Assembly: GCA_900596015.1 (NCBI GenBank)
Contig: UVIF01000002.1
Coordinates: 558,001-622,000 of the forward strand
Reading direction: 5' to 3'
Source of the DNA: Pseudomonas viridiflava
GTDB lineage: Bacteria > Pseudomonadota > Gammaproteobacteria > Pseudomonadales > Pseudomonadaceae
DNA length: 64,000 nucleotides
Positions 37,944 to 46,798 of this stretch are shown here, one piece after another. The notes beneath the pieces are model-generated. The model was not told where the DNA came from and searched no databases. It saw only the letters and a program-made list of their open reading frames with translations. The translations under genes and the position numbers were made by a program. How positions within the stretch are numbered: the first letter of the stretch is position 1; every line of letters starts with the position of its first letter.

Positions 37944-38552
37944 TCACAGCGTCGACGATTCGCGCTTCAGGTCTGCATGGCGAAAGGGCTTGGTGGCGCC
38001 GGACAGCGACGTGGCCACTTGATCGAGCCAGTGCTCGGCAGTGAATTTTGGCGCAGCCCCCGCGAGCAGGATCAGCATCAGGCCAGGCAATAGCTTGGCC
38101 GGCCCCAGGCGCTGCAGGTTCCAACGCTCCAGCAACAGCAAGAATGCAAAGGCGGCGCTCCCCCCGATCAGCGCGCCCATGATGGCCTCCGCCATCGGGT
38201 GGATCACATTGCCCACCAGCGTCGCGGCGAACCATACCCCGAAGCCGATACCCGCCAAAGCCGCCGGCCAGCGCAGGTACGGGTGAACCTGCCGCGCCAG
38301 AACGCTCGCCAGCACCGGCACCATCAGGCAGGCATTCATCGCATGACCGCTGAACACCGCAACATTCAACGATGGCAGGCCGATCCCCCAGCCCTTGAAC
38401 AGGATTTTGCTGGCACCCACCAAGCCATAGGCGCACAGCACCGTCAGCAACCACACCGTACAAGCCGGGCGTGAGCCGGCCAACCACAACCAACCGGCAA
38501 TCACCAGCGCAATTGGAAACATCACGGTGATAGCACCGTATTCCAACAACAT
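37944..38552 (-). CDS. PAP2-superfamily-like membrane protein
   Basis: 202 residues with five to six hydrophobic segments. VFSGHAMNA fits the PAP2 SGH motif and GNVIHPMAEAIMG a degenerate third motif with His, but the Arg of KX6RP and the SR pair are not clear. A lipid phosphatase role is therefore uncertain. An ATG at the very end of a purine-poor leader begins MLLEYGAITV. Confidence 0.65.
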   Translation of the reverse strand: MLLEYGAITVMFPIALVIAGWLWLAGSRPACTVWLLTVLCAYGLVGASKILFKGWGIGLPSLNVAVFSGHAMNACLMVPVLASVLARQVHPYLRWPAALAGIGFGVWFAATLVGNVIHPMAEAIMGALIGGSAAFAFLLLLERWNLQRLGPAKLLPGLMLILLAGAAPKFTAEHWLDQVATSLSGATKPFRHADLKRESSTL

Positions 38553-38607
38553 GCATCACTCCTTCAAAATCGAACAGGCGGCGCCAGGCGTGAAGCCCGG
38601 CGCAACG

Positions 38608-39426
38608 TCAAAGCGTCTTGTTGAGCGTTATACGCGAGATATCATTCACCGCGATGTACTTCTTGGCATTCTTCGACACGCGCATGCAACCAAATACCAG
38701 TACGTAGGCACCGGCCAGGTCCTCCAGTTCATGGATGGGGAAACGCTGGGTGAAATCATCGACCAGCGAACCGTCGACCACCACGCTCAAGTCCTGCCGC
38801 CCACCGGTGTTGAGCCACAGGCTCGGTGGCTGATCACCCGACTGCGCCGCATCGGACACCAAGCCCCAGTAACCGCGCATGCGTTCCAGCTCATCGAACT
38901 CGGCACGGGCGAACGGCACGAAGAAATCGCGCACCTTGAACAGCCCGCTTTCCACAGAAATCAGCTGCTCGGAGCGACGGAAGTCCTCACTCAAAATCAG
39001 GTTCTTCAACAGCGTGCTCAACCGCCGCTGGCGCGTCTGCGCCCCCTGGGCGGCACGCCCGCCACTGTGCCGGCCCACCCCGTAGACCGGCTCGGTACCC
39101 TCCTCCACCCCGTAGTGACGCAGCGGCGCACCGAAGGCAAAGTCCACCTCGATGCGCTCGCCACGATTGACCACATCGTCCTGCTCCAGCGTATCACCCC
39201 GATAAGACTCGCTTTGCGGGCCGCCCATGTCGCAGAAGTCGGCATGCGGCCGCGCGCCGAAACACGACGCCTGGCCACTGCGCGCCGCCTTGCGATAGAA
39301 CCCCGGCCCCAGGCAACGCGGACACAGCAGATTGCGCCGCATGACAGCCACGCAATTGGGGCTGAGCGTCTCGAATCCGGCGATGTCGTAAACGGTGTTG
39401 TTGATGGTGCACAAGGCGACGTCCAT
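38608..39426 (-). CDS. Conserved-looking hypothetical protein with N-terminal cysteine cluster
   Basis: 272 residues, not recognised with certainty. The N-terminal third holds Cys at LCPRCLGPGF, SCFGARPHADFCDMG, and His, a possible zinc site. The middle has a basic QTRQRRLSTLLKNLILSE and the remainder is soluble. The N-terminus somewhat recalls CoiA-like competence or zinc-ribbon proteins, which is not evidence of function. Codon usage is ordinary. Stands alone between the PAP2-like gene and the NTF2-like gene. Confidence 0.6.
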   Translation of the reverse strand: MDVALCTINNTVYDIAGFETLSPNCVAVMRRNLLCPRCLGPGFYRKAARSGQASCFGARPHADFCDMGGPQSESYRGDTLEQDDVVNRGERIEVDFAFGAPLRHYGVEEGTEPVYGVGRHSGGRAAQGAQTRQRRLSTLLKNLILSEDFRRSEQLISVESGLFKVRDFFVPFARAEFDELERMRGYWGLVSDAAQSGDQPPSLWLNTGGRQDLSVVVDGSLVDDFTQRFPIHELEDLAGAYVLVFGCMRVSKNAKKYIAVNDISRITLNKTL

Positions 39427-39571
39427 GCAGCTCTCCGGCTCAAGCGTTTGGTAAAGGAAAGCCGGAGGTTGGCAGCGGGTGGGGTGGGAGGATAGGTGAA
39501 GGGGGGATTTTCAGATTTGTCCTACAGGGTTTCTTCAATTCGGCGTATGTATGCTGGAAACCCTGAGTAGC

Positions 39572-39588
39572 GAGCCGGTACCCGGCTC
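39572..39588. repeat. 17-base perfect inverted repeat
   Basis: GAGCCGG-TAC-CCGGCTC lies in the 221-base gap between the hypothetical gene and the NTF2-like gene. No T-run flanks it; operator, REP relic or weak terminator for the leftward NTF2-like gene are all possible. Confidence 0.45.
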
Positions 39589-39647
39589 ACCCTGGACGCA
39601 GGTCTGGGCTGTTGGAACCGTGGGAAAAAGGTTCGCCAGCCCGCTTT

Positions 39648-40046
39648 TCAGGCCTTGGCAATCTCTGGCGCCAGCAGCCATTCGGCACTGTCATTCCAGA
39701 CGTCCATGCGCACTATCTTGCCATTGCGTACCTCGAACCGATCCAGATAACGATTACCCGAGAAACTTCGGCCATCGGCCCATTCGCCGAACAGTGTGCC
39801 GTTCGAATACACCACGGTGTGATCGCCGCGATCCATCCAGTCGAAGTTACCCAAGGCTTTTTTGACCCAGGCGTAACGTGAACCGTTGAACGCAGTGATT
39901 GCCTGGGGGTTGGGCATCACCCGCCCGCCGGTAAAGGTGATCTGCACATCCTCACTCATGAACGTCGCAGCGCGGACCGGATCCGGCGCCATTGAAGCCT
40001 CGAGGAAACTGCTAACAATCTGTACGTCTTCGTTCATCTCAATCAT
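39648..40046 (-). CDS. SnoaL/NTF2-like protein
   Basis: 132 residues of the NTF2-like cone fold (VQIVSSFLEASMAPDPVRAA; GTLFGEWADGRSFSGNRYLD; IVRMDVWNDSAEW). Start ATG 40046 has AGGAG upstream; ATG 40037 is an alternative. Divergent from the ABC transporter operon and sharing its control region, so it could belong to that pathway, possibly as an isomerase, dehydratase or binding protein. Role unknown. Confidence 0.75.
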   Translation of the reverse strand: MIEMNEDVQIVSSFLEASMAPDPVRAATFMSEDVQITFTGGRVMPNPQAITAFNGSRYAWVKKALGNFDWMDRGDHTVVYSNGTLFGEWADGRSFSGNRYLDRFEVRNGKIVRMDVWNDSAEWLLAPEIAKA

Positions 40047-40185
40047 TGCCACAACTCCTGAATCAAGGAAAACCCGGTAACCGCGCATGCCTCTGCCTGG
40101 TGCGGGCCGCTTTATTTTGGCGCGTAAACAGGCGCCCGAATGGATACTTAAGCCGTTTCCAAGGATGTAACGACTGGCACCCTAC

Positions 40186-40216
40186 TTGCTAGCAATAAAT
40201 ATGCAAATGCTAGCAA
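40186..40216. promoter_or_regulatory. Paired TTGCTAGCAA operator upstream of the HAAT transporter operon
   Basis: TTGCTAGCAA (40186-40195, perfect 10-base palindrome) and TGCTAGCAA (40208-40216) are spaced 21 bases centre to centre, two helical turns. The second ends next to the AGGAG of the binding-protein gene. The same pattern recurs before the Ntn hydrolase gene at 48388-48419. Proposed binding site of the GntR regulator encoded at 46030-46722. Confidence 0.7.
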
Positions 40217-40231
40217 TCAGGAGAGTAAACC

Positions 40232-41425
40232 ATGGCCACCTGGCTTCCAAACCTGCAACGTCTGCTGTTCCCCGTGGCTGCGGCAGCCACTCTCAACCTG
40301 GCAATGGTTCTCGGCGCGCACGCGGCCGAACCGCCAATCAAAGTCGGTCTGGTAGCCGCCCTCTCGGGTCAATCGGCCAAATCCGGCGAAGCCCTGACCC
40401 GTGGCCTGAGCATGGCCATCAATGAGGTCAACGCCCGCGGCGGCGTGCTTGGGCGTCAGTTGGAATTGGTGCGTCGTGATGACGAAAGCAACCCGTCCAA
40501 AGGTATGCTCGCCGCTCGCGAGCTGGTCCAGCGCGAGAAGGTCACCGTGCTGTTCGGCGGCTTGGACACGCCGGTTTCTCTGGCAATCGTACCGCTGGCC
40601 AATCAACTGAAAGTACCGTTCATGGGCATCTGGGCGGCAGGTACGAAGATCACTGAAAACGGCGCGGCAGATAACTATGTGTTCCGCGTCTCTGCCGTCG
40701 ACGAGCTGGTGGACGAGGCGCTGGTGCAATACGGCGTCGCCAACGGCATGAAAAAGCCGGGCATGATCCTTATCAATAACCCGTGGGGCGAATCCAACGA
40801 GGCGGGTTTCAAACGTGCCCTGGAAAAACGCAGCCTGGCCAATGCCGGTGTCGAGCGCATCCAGGACAGCGATCTGGATGTGGTTCCGCAACTGACGCGC
40901 TTGAAAAACGCCGGTGCGGACACGTTGCTGATGGTCGGCAATGTGGGTCCATCGGCGCAGGTCGTGAAGTCTCTGGACCGCATGGGCTGGAACGTCCCGG
41001 TGGTTTCCCACTGGGGCCCGGCCGGTGGTCGCTTCGGCGAACTGGCAGGCCCGAATGCGTCCAAGGTGCATTTCATCCAGACCTACGTGTTCACCGAACA
41101 CAACGGCGCCAAGGGCGATGCATTGCTGGCCGCATTGAAGACAGCCTACCCGCAGATCAAGACCGTGGCCGACGTGACCCCGGCAGTCGGCATTGCCAAT
41201 GCGTACGACGCGCTGCATCTCGCCGCTCAAGCCATCGAAAAGGCCGGCAAAACGGACGGCCCGGCCGTGCGCGATGGTTTCTACGCAATCACCGACTATG
41301 ACGGCTTGATCAAGCACTACAAGCAGCCGTTCAGCCCGTCCAAGCATGACGCCCTGGGGCCTGACGACTATATCTTCAGCCACTTCGTCAACGACCAGAT
41401 CGTACCGCTCAAGCCTCAGGAGTAA
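40232..41425 (+). CDS. HAAT-type ABC transporter, periplasmic binding protein (LivK/Amide-type)
   Basis: 397 residues with a signal peptide ending ...GAHAAEPPIKVGLV. Type 1 periplasmic fold of the hydrophobic/amide amino-acid class (ALSGQSAKSGEALTRGLSMA; GGVLGRQLELV; PSKGMLAARELVQ). First gene of a rightward operon with permease, fused permease-ATPase-ATPase and an amidohydrolase. The ligand is not known; the downstream hydrolases suggest a cyclic amide, ureide or N-heterocycle. Confidence 0.88.
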   Translation: MATWLPNLQRLLFPVAAAATLNLAMVLGAHAAEPPIKVGLVAALSGQSAKSGEALTRGLSMAINEVNARGGVLGRQLELVRRDDESNPSKGMLAARELVQREKVTVLFGGLDTPVSLAIVPLANQLKVPFMGIWAAGTKITENGAADNYVFRVSAVDELVDEALVQYGVANGMKKPGMILINNPWGESNEAGFKRALEKRSLANAGVERIQDSDLDVVPQLTRLKNAGADTLLMVGNVGPSAQVVKSLDRMGWNVPVVSHWGPAGGRFGELAGPNASKVHFIQTYVFTEHNGAKGDALLAALKTAYPQIKTVADVTPAVGIANAYDALHLAAQAIEKAGKTDGPAVRDGFYAITDYDGLIKHYKQPFSPSKHDALGPDDYIFSHFVNDQIVPLKPQE

Positions 41426-41428
41426 GCG

Positions 41429-42298
41429 ATGTTCACCGCCGCCATTATCACCGGGCTCGGCCTGGGCAGCATGTATGCGTTGCTGGCGTTGGGTTTTCAC
41501 CTGACCTACGTCGTATCGCGCACCGTCAACTTTGCCCAGGGCAGCGCCATGATGGTCGGTGCGGTGCTCGGCTACACGTTTTGCATCAACTGGGGCTGGC
41601 CATTGTGGTTGGGCGTGCCGCTGACACTGATCCTCTGTGCGCTGTATGGCCTGGTGATCGAGCGCTACCTGGTGCGACCTTTCCACAGCCGTGGCTCGCA
41701 GGCCTGGCTGATGGCAACGGTGGCGGGCGGAATCCTGGTGGACAACCTCGCGCTGTTTACCTTCGGCAAGGAGCCTCGACAGTTCGAAAGCGCCTTGGTG
41801 AACCTGAGTGTCGAGCTGTTCGGCAGCCACGTCAGTGCCCTGCAATTGCTGATTCCGCTGGCGGGCGCGGCCGTGGCCTTGGCGCTGCATCTGGTGCGGC
41901 GCTACACCCGGCTGGGCAAGGTGCTCGAAGCCTGCGTGCAGAATCCGCGTGCGGCGATGTTGATGGGTATCAACGTCAATCGGGTGGTGGCCATCGCCTT
42001 TGCGTTGTCGACCGTCTTCGCGGGGGTGGCGGGCCTGCTGATTGCGCCGCTTTTCAGCGTAAACGCGGAAATGGGCATGTTGTTCGGCCTGAAAGCCTTT
42101 GCAGTAGCGATTCTCGGCGGCATCGGCAGCGCGGGCGGTGTATTTGCCGCCGGATTGCTGTTCGGCCTGGCCGAAGCATTGATCACCTTGTACTTCGGCT
42201 CGGCATTCACCCAGATATTTACCTTCGCGCTGGTCATTCTGGCGCTGGCGATTCGTCCCAACGGTCTGTTTGGCAGCCGGGCATTGGTGAAAGTATGA
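41429..42298 (+). CDS. HAAT-type ABC transporter, LivH-like permease
   Basis: 289-residue membrane protein, about eight hydrophobic segments, with LivH landmarks (GLGLGSMYALLALGFHLTYV; EACVQNPRAAMLMGINVNRV; AVAILGGIGSAGGVFAAGLL). It ends in an ATGA overlap with the fused gene. Confidence 0.9.
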   Translation: MFTAAIITGLGLGSMYALLALGFHLTYVVSRTVNFAQGSAMMVGAVLGYTFCINWGWPLWLGVPLTLILCALYGLVIERYLVRPFHSRGSQAWLMATVAGGILVDNLALFTFGKEPRQFESALVNLSVELFGSHVSALQLLIPLAGAAVALALHLVRRYTRLGKVLEACVQNPRAAMLMGINVNRVVAIAFALSTVFAGVAGLLIAPLFSVNAEMGMLFGLKAFAVAILGGIGSAGGVFAAGLLFGLAEALITLYFGSAFTQIFTFALVILALAIRPNGLFGSRALVKV

Positions 42299-44787
42299 AC
42301 AACCTCAAAACCCTGGTCGCTCCGGCGTTCATCGCCTTGCTCGCTGTGCTCTGTGGCGTTCTGGCGATCACCCTCGACAGCTACTCGCTGTTGGTTTTCA
42401 CCCTCTGTGCGCTGGCGGCAGTGGTCGGTGTGGGCCTGAACATCCTGATTGGCCTGAGCGGGCAAATTTCCTTCGGACATATCGCGTTCTACGCGATTGG
42501 CGCTTATGTATCGGCCCTGCTGAGCATGGCCGGATGGACGCTGTGGCTGGCCCTGCCAATGGCCGGAGCCGTGGCGGGTCTGATCGGCGCGCTATTGGCG
42601 ATTCCCGCGCTTCGGGTCAGCGGCCCGTATCTGGCGATGATCACCATCGCCTTCTCGTTCGTGGTGCATCACGGCTTGATCGAATGGCGGGATGTAACAG
42701 GAGGCTCGAATGGCCTGATGGGTATCCCTTTGCCGGAGTTCGCCGGCCTCGATCCGGCGATCCTGCTCGCGCTGCTGGCTGCCGCGCTAATGATCGGCGC
42801 GCTGTTGTTCTATCGGCGCCTGAGCCAGAGCGGCTGGGGCAAGGCCATGCTTGCGGTGAAAACCTCGGAAATCGCCGCGCGCTCGCTGGGCTTCAACCCG
42901 GTGATAAGTAAAACCCTGGCATTCGCATTGTCGGCGGCCTTGACCGGGCTGGCAGGCGGCTTGCTGGCGCCCTTGCTGATGTTCATCAACCCGGAATCCT
43001 TCCCCTTCTCCCAATCCATCCTGTTCGTTCTGGCCGTGATCGTGGGCGGCAGCGGTATGCTGTTCGGGCCGCTGATCGGTGCCGTATTGATCGTGCTGGT
43101 GCCGGAACTGCTGTCGGATTTCGCTGAATACCGGTTGCTGATCTTCTCCATACTCCTGCTGATCGTACTGTGGATCGCGCCCAACGGCTTGCTCGGCGCC
43201 CTTGCCCGGCGCGTGATCAAACCCGCTCGCCTGCTGCCGCCGACATGCGTCGATCACGCACGCATCGCTGCTCATTTACGCAGCCGTGGCCCATCCTCAG
43301 GCCTGCGGGTGACGGACATCGGCATCCGCTTCGGTGGCGTACAGGCTGCGCAACACGTCAGCCTGCAGGCTCCCGCTGGCAGTATCACCAGTATCATCGG
43401 CCCCAACGGTGCAGGCAAAACCACGGTTCTGAATATGATCAGCGGGTTTTACGCCCCTGACAGCGGCCAGATCGAATTGCAGCAACCGCTGGCTGGGCTG
43501 CCCGCCTGGAAGACTGCCCGGGCCGGTATCGCCCGTACGTACCAGACCACCTTGTTATTCGGCGAACTGTCCGTACTCGACAACTTGCTCGTGGCGATGC
43601 AGAAGGGGCGCCTAGGGCTGCCGTTCAGTCGTGCGCTGGAAACGCAACGCAGCCTGGCGCTGGATCTGCTGGCGTTGGTGGGCTATCGCGGTGAAGTGAA
43701 TATTGCCGCCGAGGAGCTGCCCCACGTAGACCGCCGCCTGGTGGAAATAGCCCGGGCGCTGGCGACTGCACCGACCGTGCTGTTGCTGGACGAGCCGGCG
43801 GCAGGCCTCAGCCGTCGCGACACCGACGACCTGGCGATACTGCTGCGCAAGCTGGCGGATTTTGGCCTCACGGTGATTCTGGTCGAGCACGACATGGCAC
43901 TGGTGATGTCGGTGTCCGAGCATTTACTGGTGCTCGACGCGGGCAAGCCGATTGCGTCGGGGCCACCCTCCGAAATCCGCCAGAACCCGCAGGTGATCGC
44001 CGCGTATCTGGGCGGCACCGACTACCAAGCCACCCCGCGCGCACAGCCCTGGGCAGGTAGCCGCGATGCGCGTTTGTACGTCAAGGACCTGGTCATTGAT
44101 TACGGCGCGTCCGCAGTGGTCAACAAGGTCAGCCTGCTGGTCAATCCCGGCGAGCTGGTGGCCATCCTCGGCGCGAACGGCGCGGGTAAATCGAGCATCC
44201 TGCAATGCCTGGCCGGCCTGCATCGCGCCAGCAGCGGCAGCATCCTGCTCGACAACGAAAACATCGAACAGACCAGTGCCAGCCTGATCGCCGCGCAGGG
44301 CCTGGCGTTGGTACCCGAAGGTCGTCAGGTCTTTCCTTACCTGAGCGTGCGCGACAACTTGTTGCTGGGTGGTTACTCACGTCGCGAAGCCTTCGATACC
44401 GACGCTGAAATCGAGGCCATCCTCAAGCGCTTCCCTCGTCTGCGCGATCGCATCGACAACCCGGCCGGTCTGCTCTCCGGTGGCGAGCAACAGATGGTCG
44501 CGGTGGGTCGCGGCCTGATGGCGAAGCCGAAAATTCTTCTGCTCGATGAACCGTCTCTGGGCCTGTCACCTGCCATGATCGGCGAGCTTTACGACGCGCT
44601 GGCTGCGCTGCGCGACGAGGGCGTGACCATTCTGCTGGTAGACCAGATGGCCAACCTCGCGCTGCAAGTGGCTGACCGCGCGTATGTGCTGGAAACCGGA
44701 ACCATCGTGAAATCCGGCAGCGCCGCGCAATTGCGCGACGACAAAGACCTGGCCGCGGCCTACCTGGGCGAAGGAGTGGGCGCATGA
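42295..44787 (+). CDS. Triple-fusion ABC protein: LivM-like permease, LivG-like and LivF-like ATPases
   Basis: 830-residue protein. Residues 1-300 are a LivM permease (LNILIGLSGQISFGHIAFYA; AVIVGGSGMLFGPLIGA). Residues about 335-570 are a LivG-type ATPase with Walker A GPNGAGKTT and LLLDEPAAGLS, but the usual signature is replaced by ELPHVDRRLVEIARAL. Residues about 590-825 are a LivF-type ATPase with GANGAGKSS, LLSGGEQQMVAVGRGL and LLLDEPSLGLSP intact. ATG 42295 overlaps the stop of the previous gene; its last 4 bases overlap the amidohydrolase. The frame is continuous, with no sign of frameshift. Confidence 0.9.
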   Translation: MNNLKTLVAPAFIALLAVLCGVLAITLDSYSLLVFTLCALAAVVGVGLNILIGLSGQISFGHIAFYAIGAYVSALLSMAGWTLWLALPMAGAVAGLIGALLAIPALRVSGPYLAMITIAFSFVVHHGLIEWRDVTGGSNGLMGIPLPEFAGLDPAILLALLAAALMIGALLFYRRLSQSGWGKAMLAVKTSEIAARSLGFNPVISKTLAFALSAALTGLAGGLLAPLLMFINPESFPFSQSILFVLAVIVGGSGMLFGPLIGAVLIVLVPELLSDFAEYRLLIFSILLLIVLWIAPNGLLGALARRVIKPARLLPPTCVDHARIAAHLRSRGPSSGLRVTDIGIRFGGVQAAQHVSLQAPAGSITSIIGPNGAGKTTVLNMISGFYAPDSGQIELQQPLAGLPAWKTARAGIARTYQTTLLFGELSVLDNLLVAMQKGRLGLPFSRALETQRSLALDLLALVGYRGEVNIAAEELPHVDRRLVEIARALATAPTVLLLDEPAAGLSRRDTDDLAILLRKLADFGLTVILVEHDMALVMSVSEHLLVLDAGKPIASGPPSEIRQNPQVIAAYLGGTDYQATPRAQPWAGSRDARLYVKDLVIDYGASAVVNKVSLLVNPGELVAILGANGAGKSSILQCLAGLHRASSGSILLDNENIEQTSASLIAAQGLALVPEGRQVFPYLSVRDNLLLGGYSRREAFDTDAEIEAILKRFPRLRDRIDNPAGLLSGGEQQMVAVGRGLMAKPKILLLDEPSLGLSPAMIGELYDALAALRDEGVTILLVDQMANLALQVADRAYVLETGTIVKSGSAAQLRDDKDLAAAYLGEGVGA

Positions 44788-46007
44788 ACGCTTTGAAGAT
44801 CATCAATGCGCGGCTTGGCGACGGTAACCACCTGACCCAGCTGCAGGTAGAGAATGGCTATTTCGTCGACGCCTTGAGTGACGACACACGCCAGTGGGAC
44901 ACCCTCGATCTGCACGGGCAGCTCATCATGCCCGGCCTGATCGAAACCCACATTCATCTGGACAAGGCCTGCATCATGGAGCGTTGCCACCTGCAGGAAG
45001 GCACGCTGGCCGAAGCGGTGGCGCAGACCCGAGCGGCGAAAGCGGGGTTTACCGAGGACGATGTGTATCGGCGCGGCGCTCAGGTGCTGGACAAAGCCAT
45101 CGTGCAAGGCACGACACACATGCGCACCCATGTCGAGCTGGACCCTCAGATCGGCTTGACCGGCTTCCATGCCATTCGCCGCTTGCAGGCTGACTATGCC
45201 TGGGCGATCAGCCTGGAGCTGTGTGTATTCCCGCAGGAAGGGCTGCTGAACAATCCGGGGACCGAAGCACTGTTGTGCGAGGCACTGGAAAATGGCGCAA
45301 CGGTCCTGGGCGGGTGTCCGTACATGGACAGCGACCCGCTGGGACAGATCCAGCGCTTGTTCGAATTGGCTGCGCGTTACGACTGCGACCTTGACCTGCA
45401 TCTGGATTTCGATCTGAACCCCGAAGGCCTGACCGTCATGGAAGTCGCGCGCTGTACGCGGCTGCATGGCTGGGGCGGACGGGTGACCATCGGCCATGTG
45501 ACCAAGCTGTCCGCCCTGCCCAGGGAATCATTGACGGTAATCGCCCTCGAGCTGGCCGAAGCGGGCGTACAGGTGACCTGCCTGCCCAGCACCGACCTGT
45601 TCCTGATGGGTCGCGAGGTGTTCCACAACAAACCTCGGGGGCTGGCGCCGCTGGCGTATCTGCACGCCTGCGGCGTGACGTGTTCGGTGTCTACCAACAA
45701 TGTCGGCAATCCGTTTACGCCCTATGGCGATGCCTCGCTGGTGCGTCAGGCCAATTTGTTCGCCAACGTCTGTCAGATGGGTACTGTTGGGCAGTTGCTG
45801 CAATGCCTGGCCTGGGTCTCCAGCGAGTCGGCACGCCTGCTCAGGCTGAAAAATTACGGCCTGCTACCAGGCTGCCGCGCCGACTTCATCGTCTTCGACG
45901 CGCCCTCACCCGCTGCGGTGATCGCCGAGATAAGCGCACCGGTGATGGGCTTCAAGGGTGGCAGGCAAACCTTCAGTCGACCGGCGGGGAAGTTGCTGAG
46001 GCCGTGA
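44784..46007 (+). CDS. Amidohydrolase of cytosine-deaminase/AtzC-like family, Asp-to-Asn variant
   Basis: 407-residue metal-dependent hydrolase. The HxH site is in LIETHIHLDKA (with the Lys as in AtzC-type members), later motifs TTHMRTHVELDP, VFPQEG, LDLHLDFD and IGHVTKLS are in order. The catalytic/metal Asp expected before NxxxxFxPxG (SDN in AtzC) is Asn: VSTNNVGNPFTPYGD. No Glu follows the HLD motif where CodA has HCDE. Translationally coupled to the transporter (ATGA). Probably opens a ring or hydrolyses an amide or amine of the imported compound. Confidence 0.85.
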   Translation: MNALKIINARLGDGNHLTQLQVENGYFVDALSDDTRQWDTLDLHGQLIMPGLIETHIHLDKACIMERCHLQEGTLAEAVAQTRAAKAGFTEDDVYRRGAQVLDKAIVQGTTHMRTHVELDPQIGLTGFHAIRRLQADYAWAISLELCVFPQEGLLNNPGTEALLCEALENGATVLGGCPYMDSDPLGQIQRLFELAARYDCDLDLHLDFDLNPEGLTVMEVARCTRLHGWGGRVTIGHVTKLSALPRESLTVIALELAEAGVQVTCLPSTDLFLMGREVFHNKPRGLAPLAYLHACGVTCSVSTNNVGNPFTPYGDASLVRQANLFANVCQMGTVGQLLQCLAWVSSESARLLRLKNYGLLPGCRADFIVFDAPSPAAVIAEISAPVMGFKGGRQTFSRPAGKLLRP

Positions 46008-46029
46008 TCGAACAGGCAACGCCTGCGCA

Positions 46030-46722
46030 TCAGCCACTCAGCGCTTGCTTGAGGTTGAATTCCTCCAGCGCTCGCTCTTCCAGCGCCAGCTGCCCTTCCA
46101 GTTCGTCCAGGTGTTCGAGCATGACCGCCACGGCCCGTGCATTGTCGCCCTGCTCCAGCGCGGTAATGATTTCCTGATGCTCATCCGACGCGCACGACGG
46201 CACGTCGTTACGCTGGTACAGCGCCACGATCAACGAGCTGCGCACCATCAGGTTGCCAAGGATATCGCTGAGCACGGTATTGCCGCTGATCTCGCCGAGC
46301 AGCAGGTGAAATTCGCTCAGCTCGCGAACGATGGCGCGGCGATCGGTATCGCTGGTGGCTTTGCGCTCGTTACTCATATGGCTGGCAATGCGTTGCCGCT
46401 GCTTGCGCATAACGGCCGGGGTGATGGCCTCGACAATGGCCCGCTCTATGGCACGACGGGCGCTGAAGATATCCCGCGCTTCCTTCGCCGTCGGCTGGGC
46501 AACCATGGCGCCCCGATTGGCTTCGATGGTTACTACTTTCTGCATCGCCAGGCGCTGTAGCGCGACCTGCACATGGTTGCGGTTGGCCTGCAAGGTTTCG
46601 ACGATGTGGGCTTCGACCAACCGAGTGCCGGGCGGCAGGCGATGTTGGGCAATGGCCTTGAACAACGCATCGACGATACGCTGCACCTCGAGCTGTTTGG
46701 CAGTGACGGTACTCAACCCCAT
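46030..46722 (-). CDS. GntR-family regulator, FCD (FadR) type
   Basis: 230 residues. N-terminal winged HTH (IVDALFKAIAQHRLPPGTRL; ETLQANRNHVQVALQRLAMQ) and a C-terminal all-helical FCD domain (SEFHLLLGEISGNTVL; SDEHQEIITALEQGDNARAV) with His residues for metal. ATG 46722 has GAGGAAA upstream. Convergent with the amidohydrolase by 22 bases and directly downstream of the Ntn hydrolase gene. Likely represses both units through the paired TGCTAGCA sites. Confidence 0.9.
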   Translation of the reverse strand: MGLSTVTAKQLEVQRIVDALFKAIAQHRLPPGTRLVEAHIVETLQANRNHVQVALQRLAMQKVVTIEANRGAMVAQPTAKEARDIFSARRAIERAIVEAITPAVMRKQRQRIASHMSNERKATSDTDRRAIVRELSEFHLLLGEISGNTVLSDILGNLMVRSSLIVALYQRNDVPSCASDEHQEIITALEQGDNARAVAVMLEHLDELEGQLALEERALEEFNLKQALSG

Positions 46723-46798
46723 CGTTTCCTCTGTTGTCTGGAAGGCCTCATGCCTATACACGAGATGCCCCGTATCCGGCAAATGCCCGGTTCGACGC

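Noticed and set aside
41581..42294. Long N-terminal extension of the triple-fusion ABC protein
   Set aside because: It overlaps the LivH-like gene in another frame and reads as Arg/Gly-rich shadow; ATG 42295 with ATGA overlap begins the permease fold exactly.
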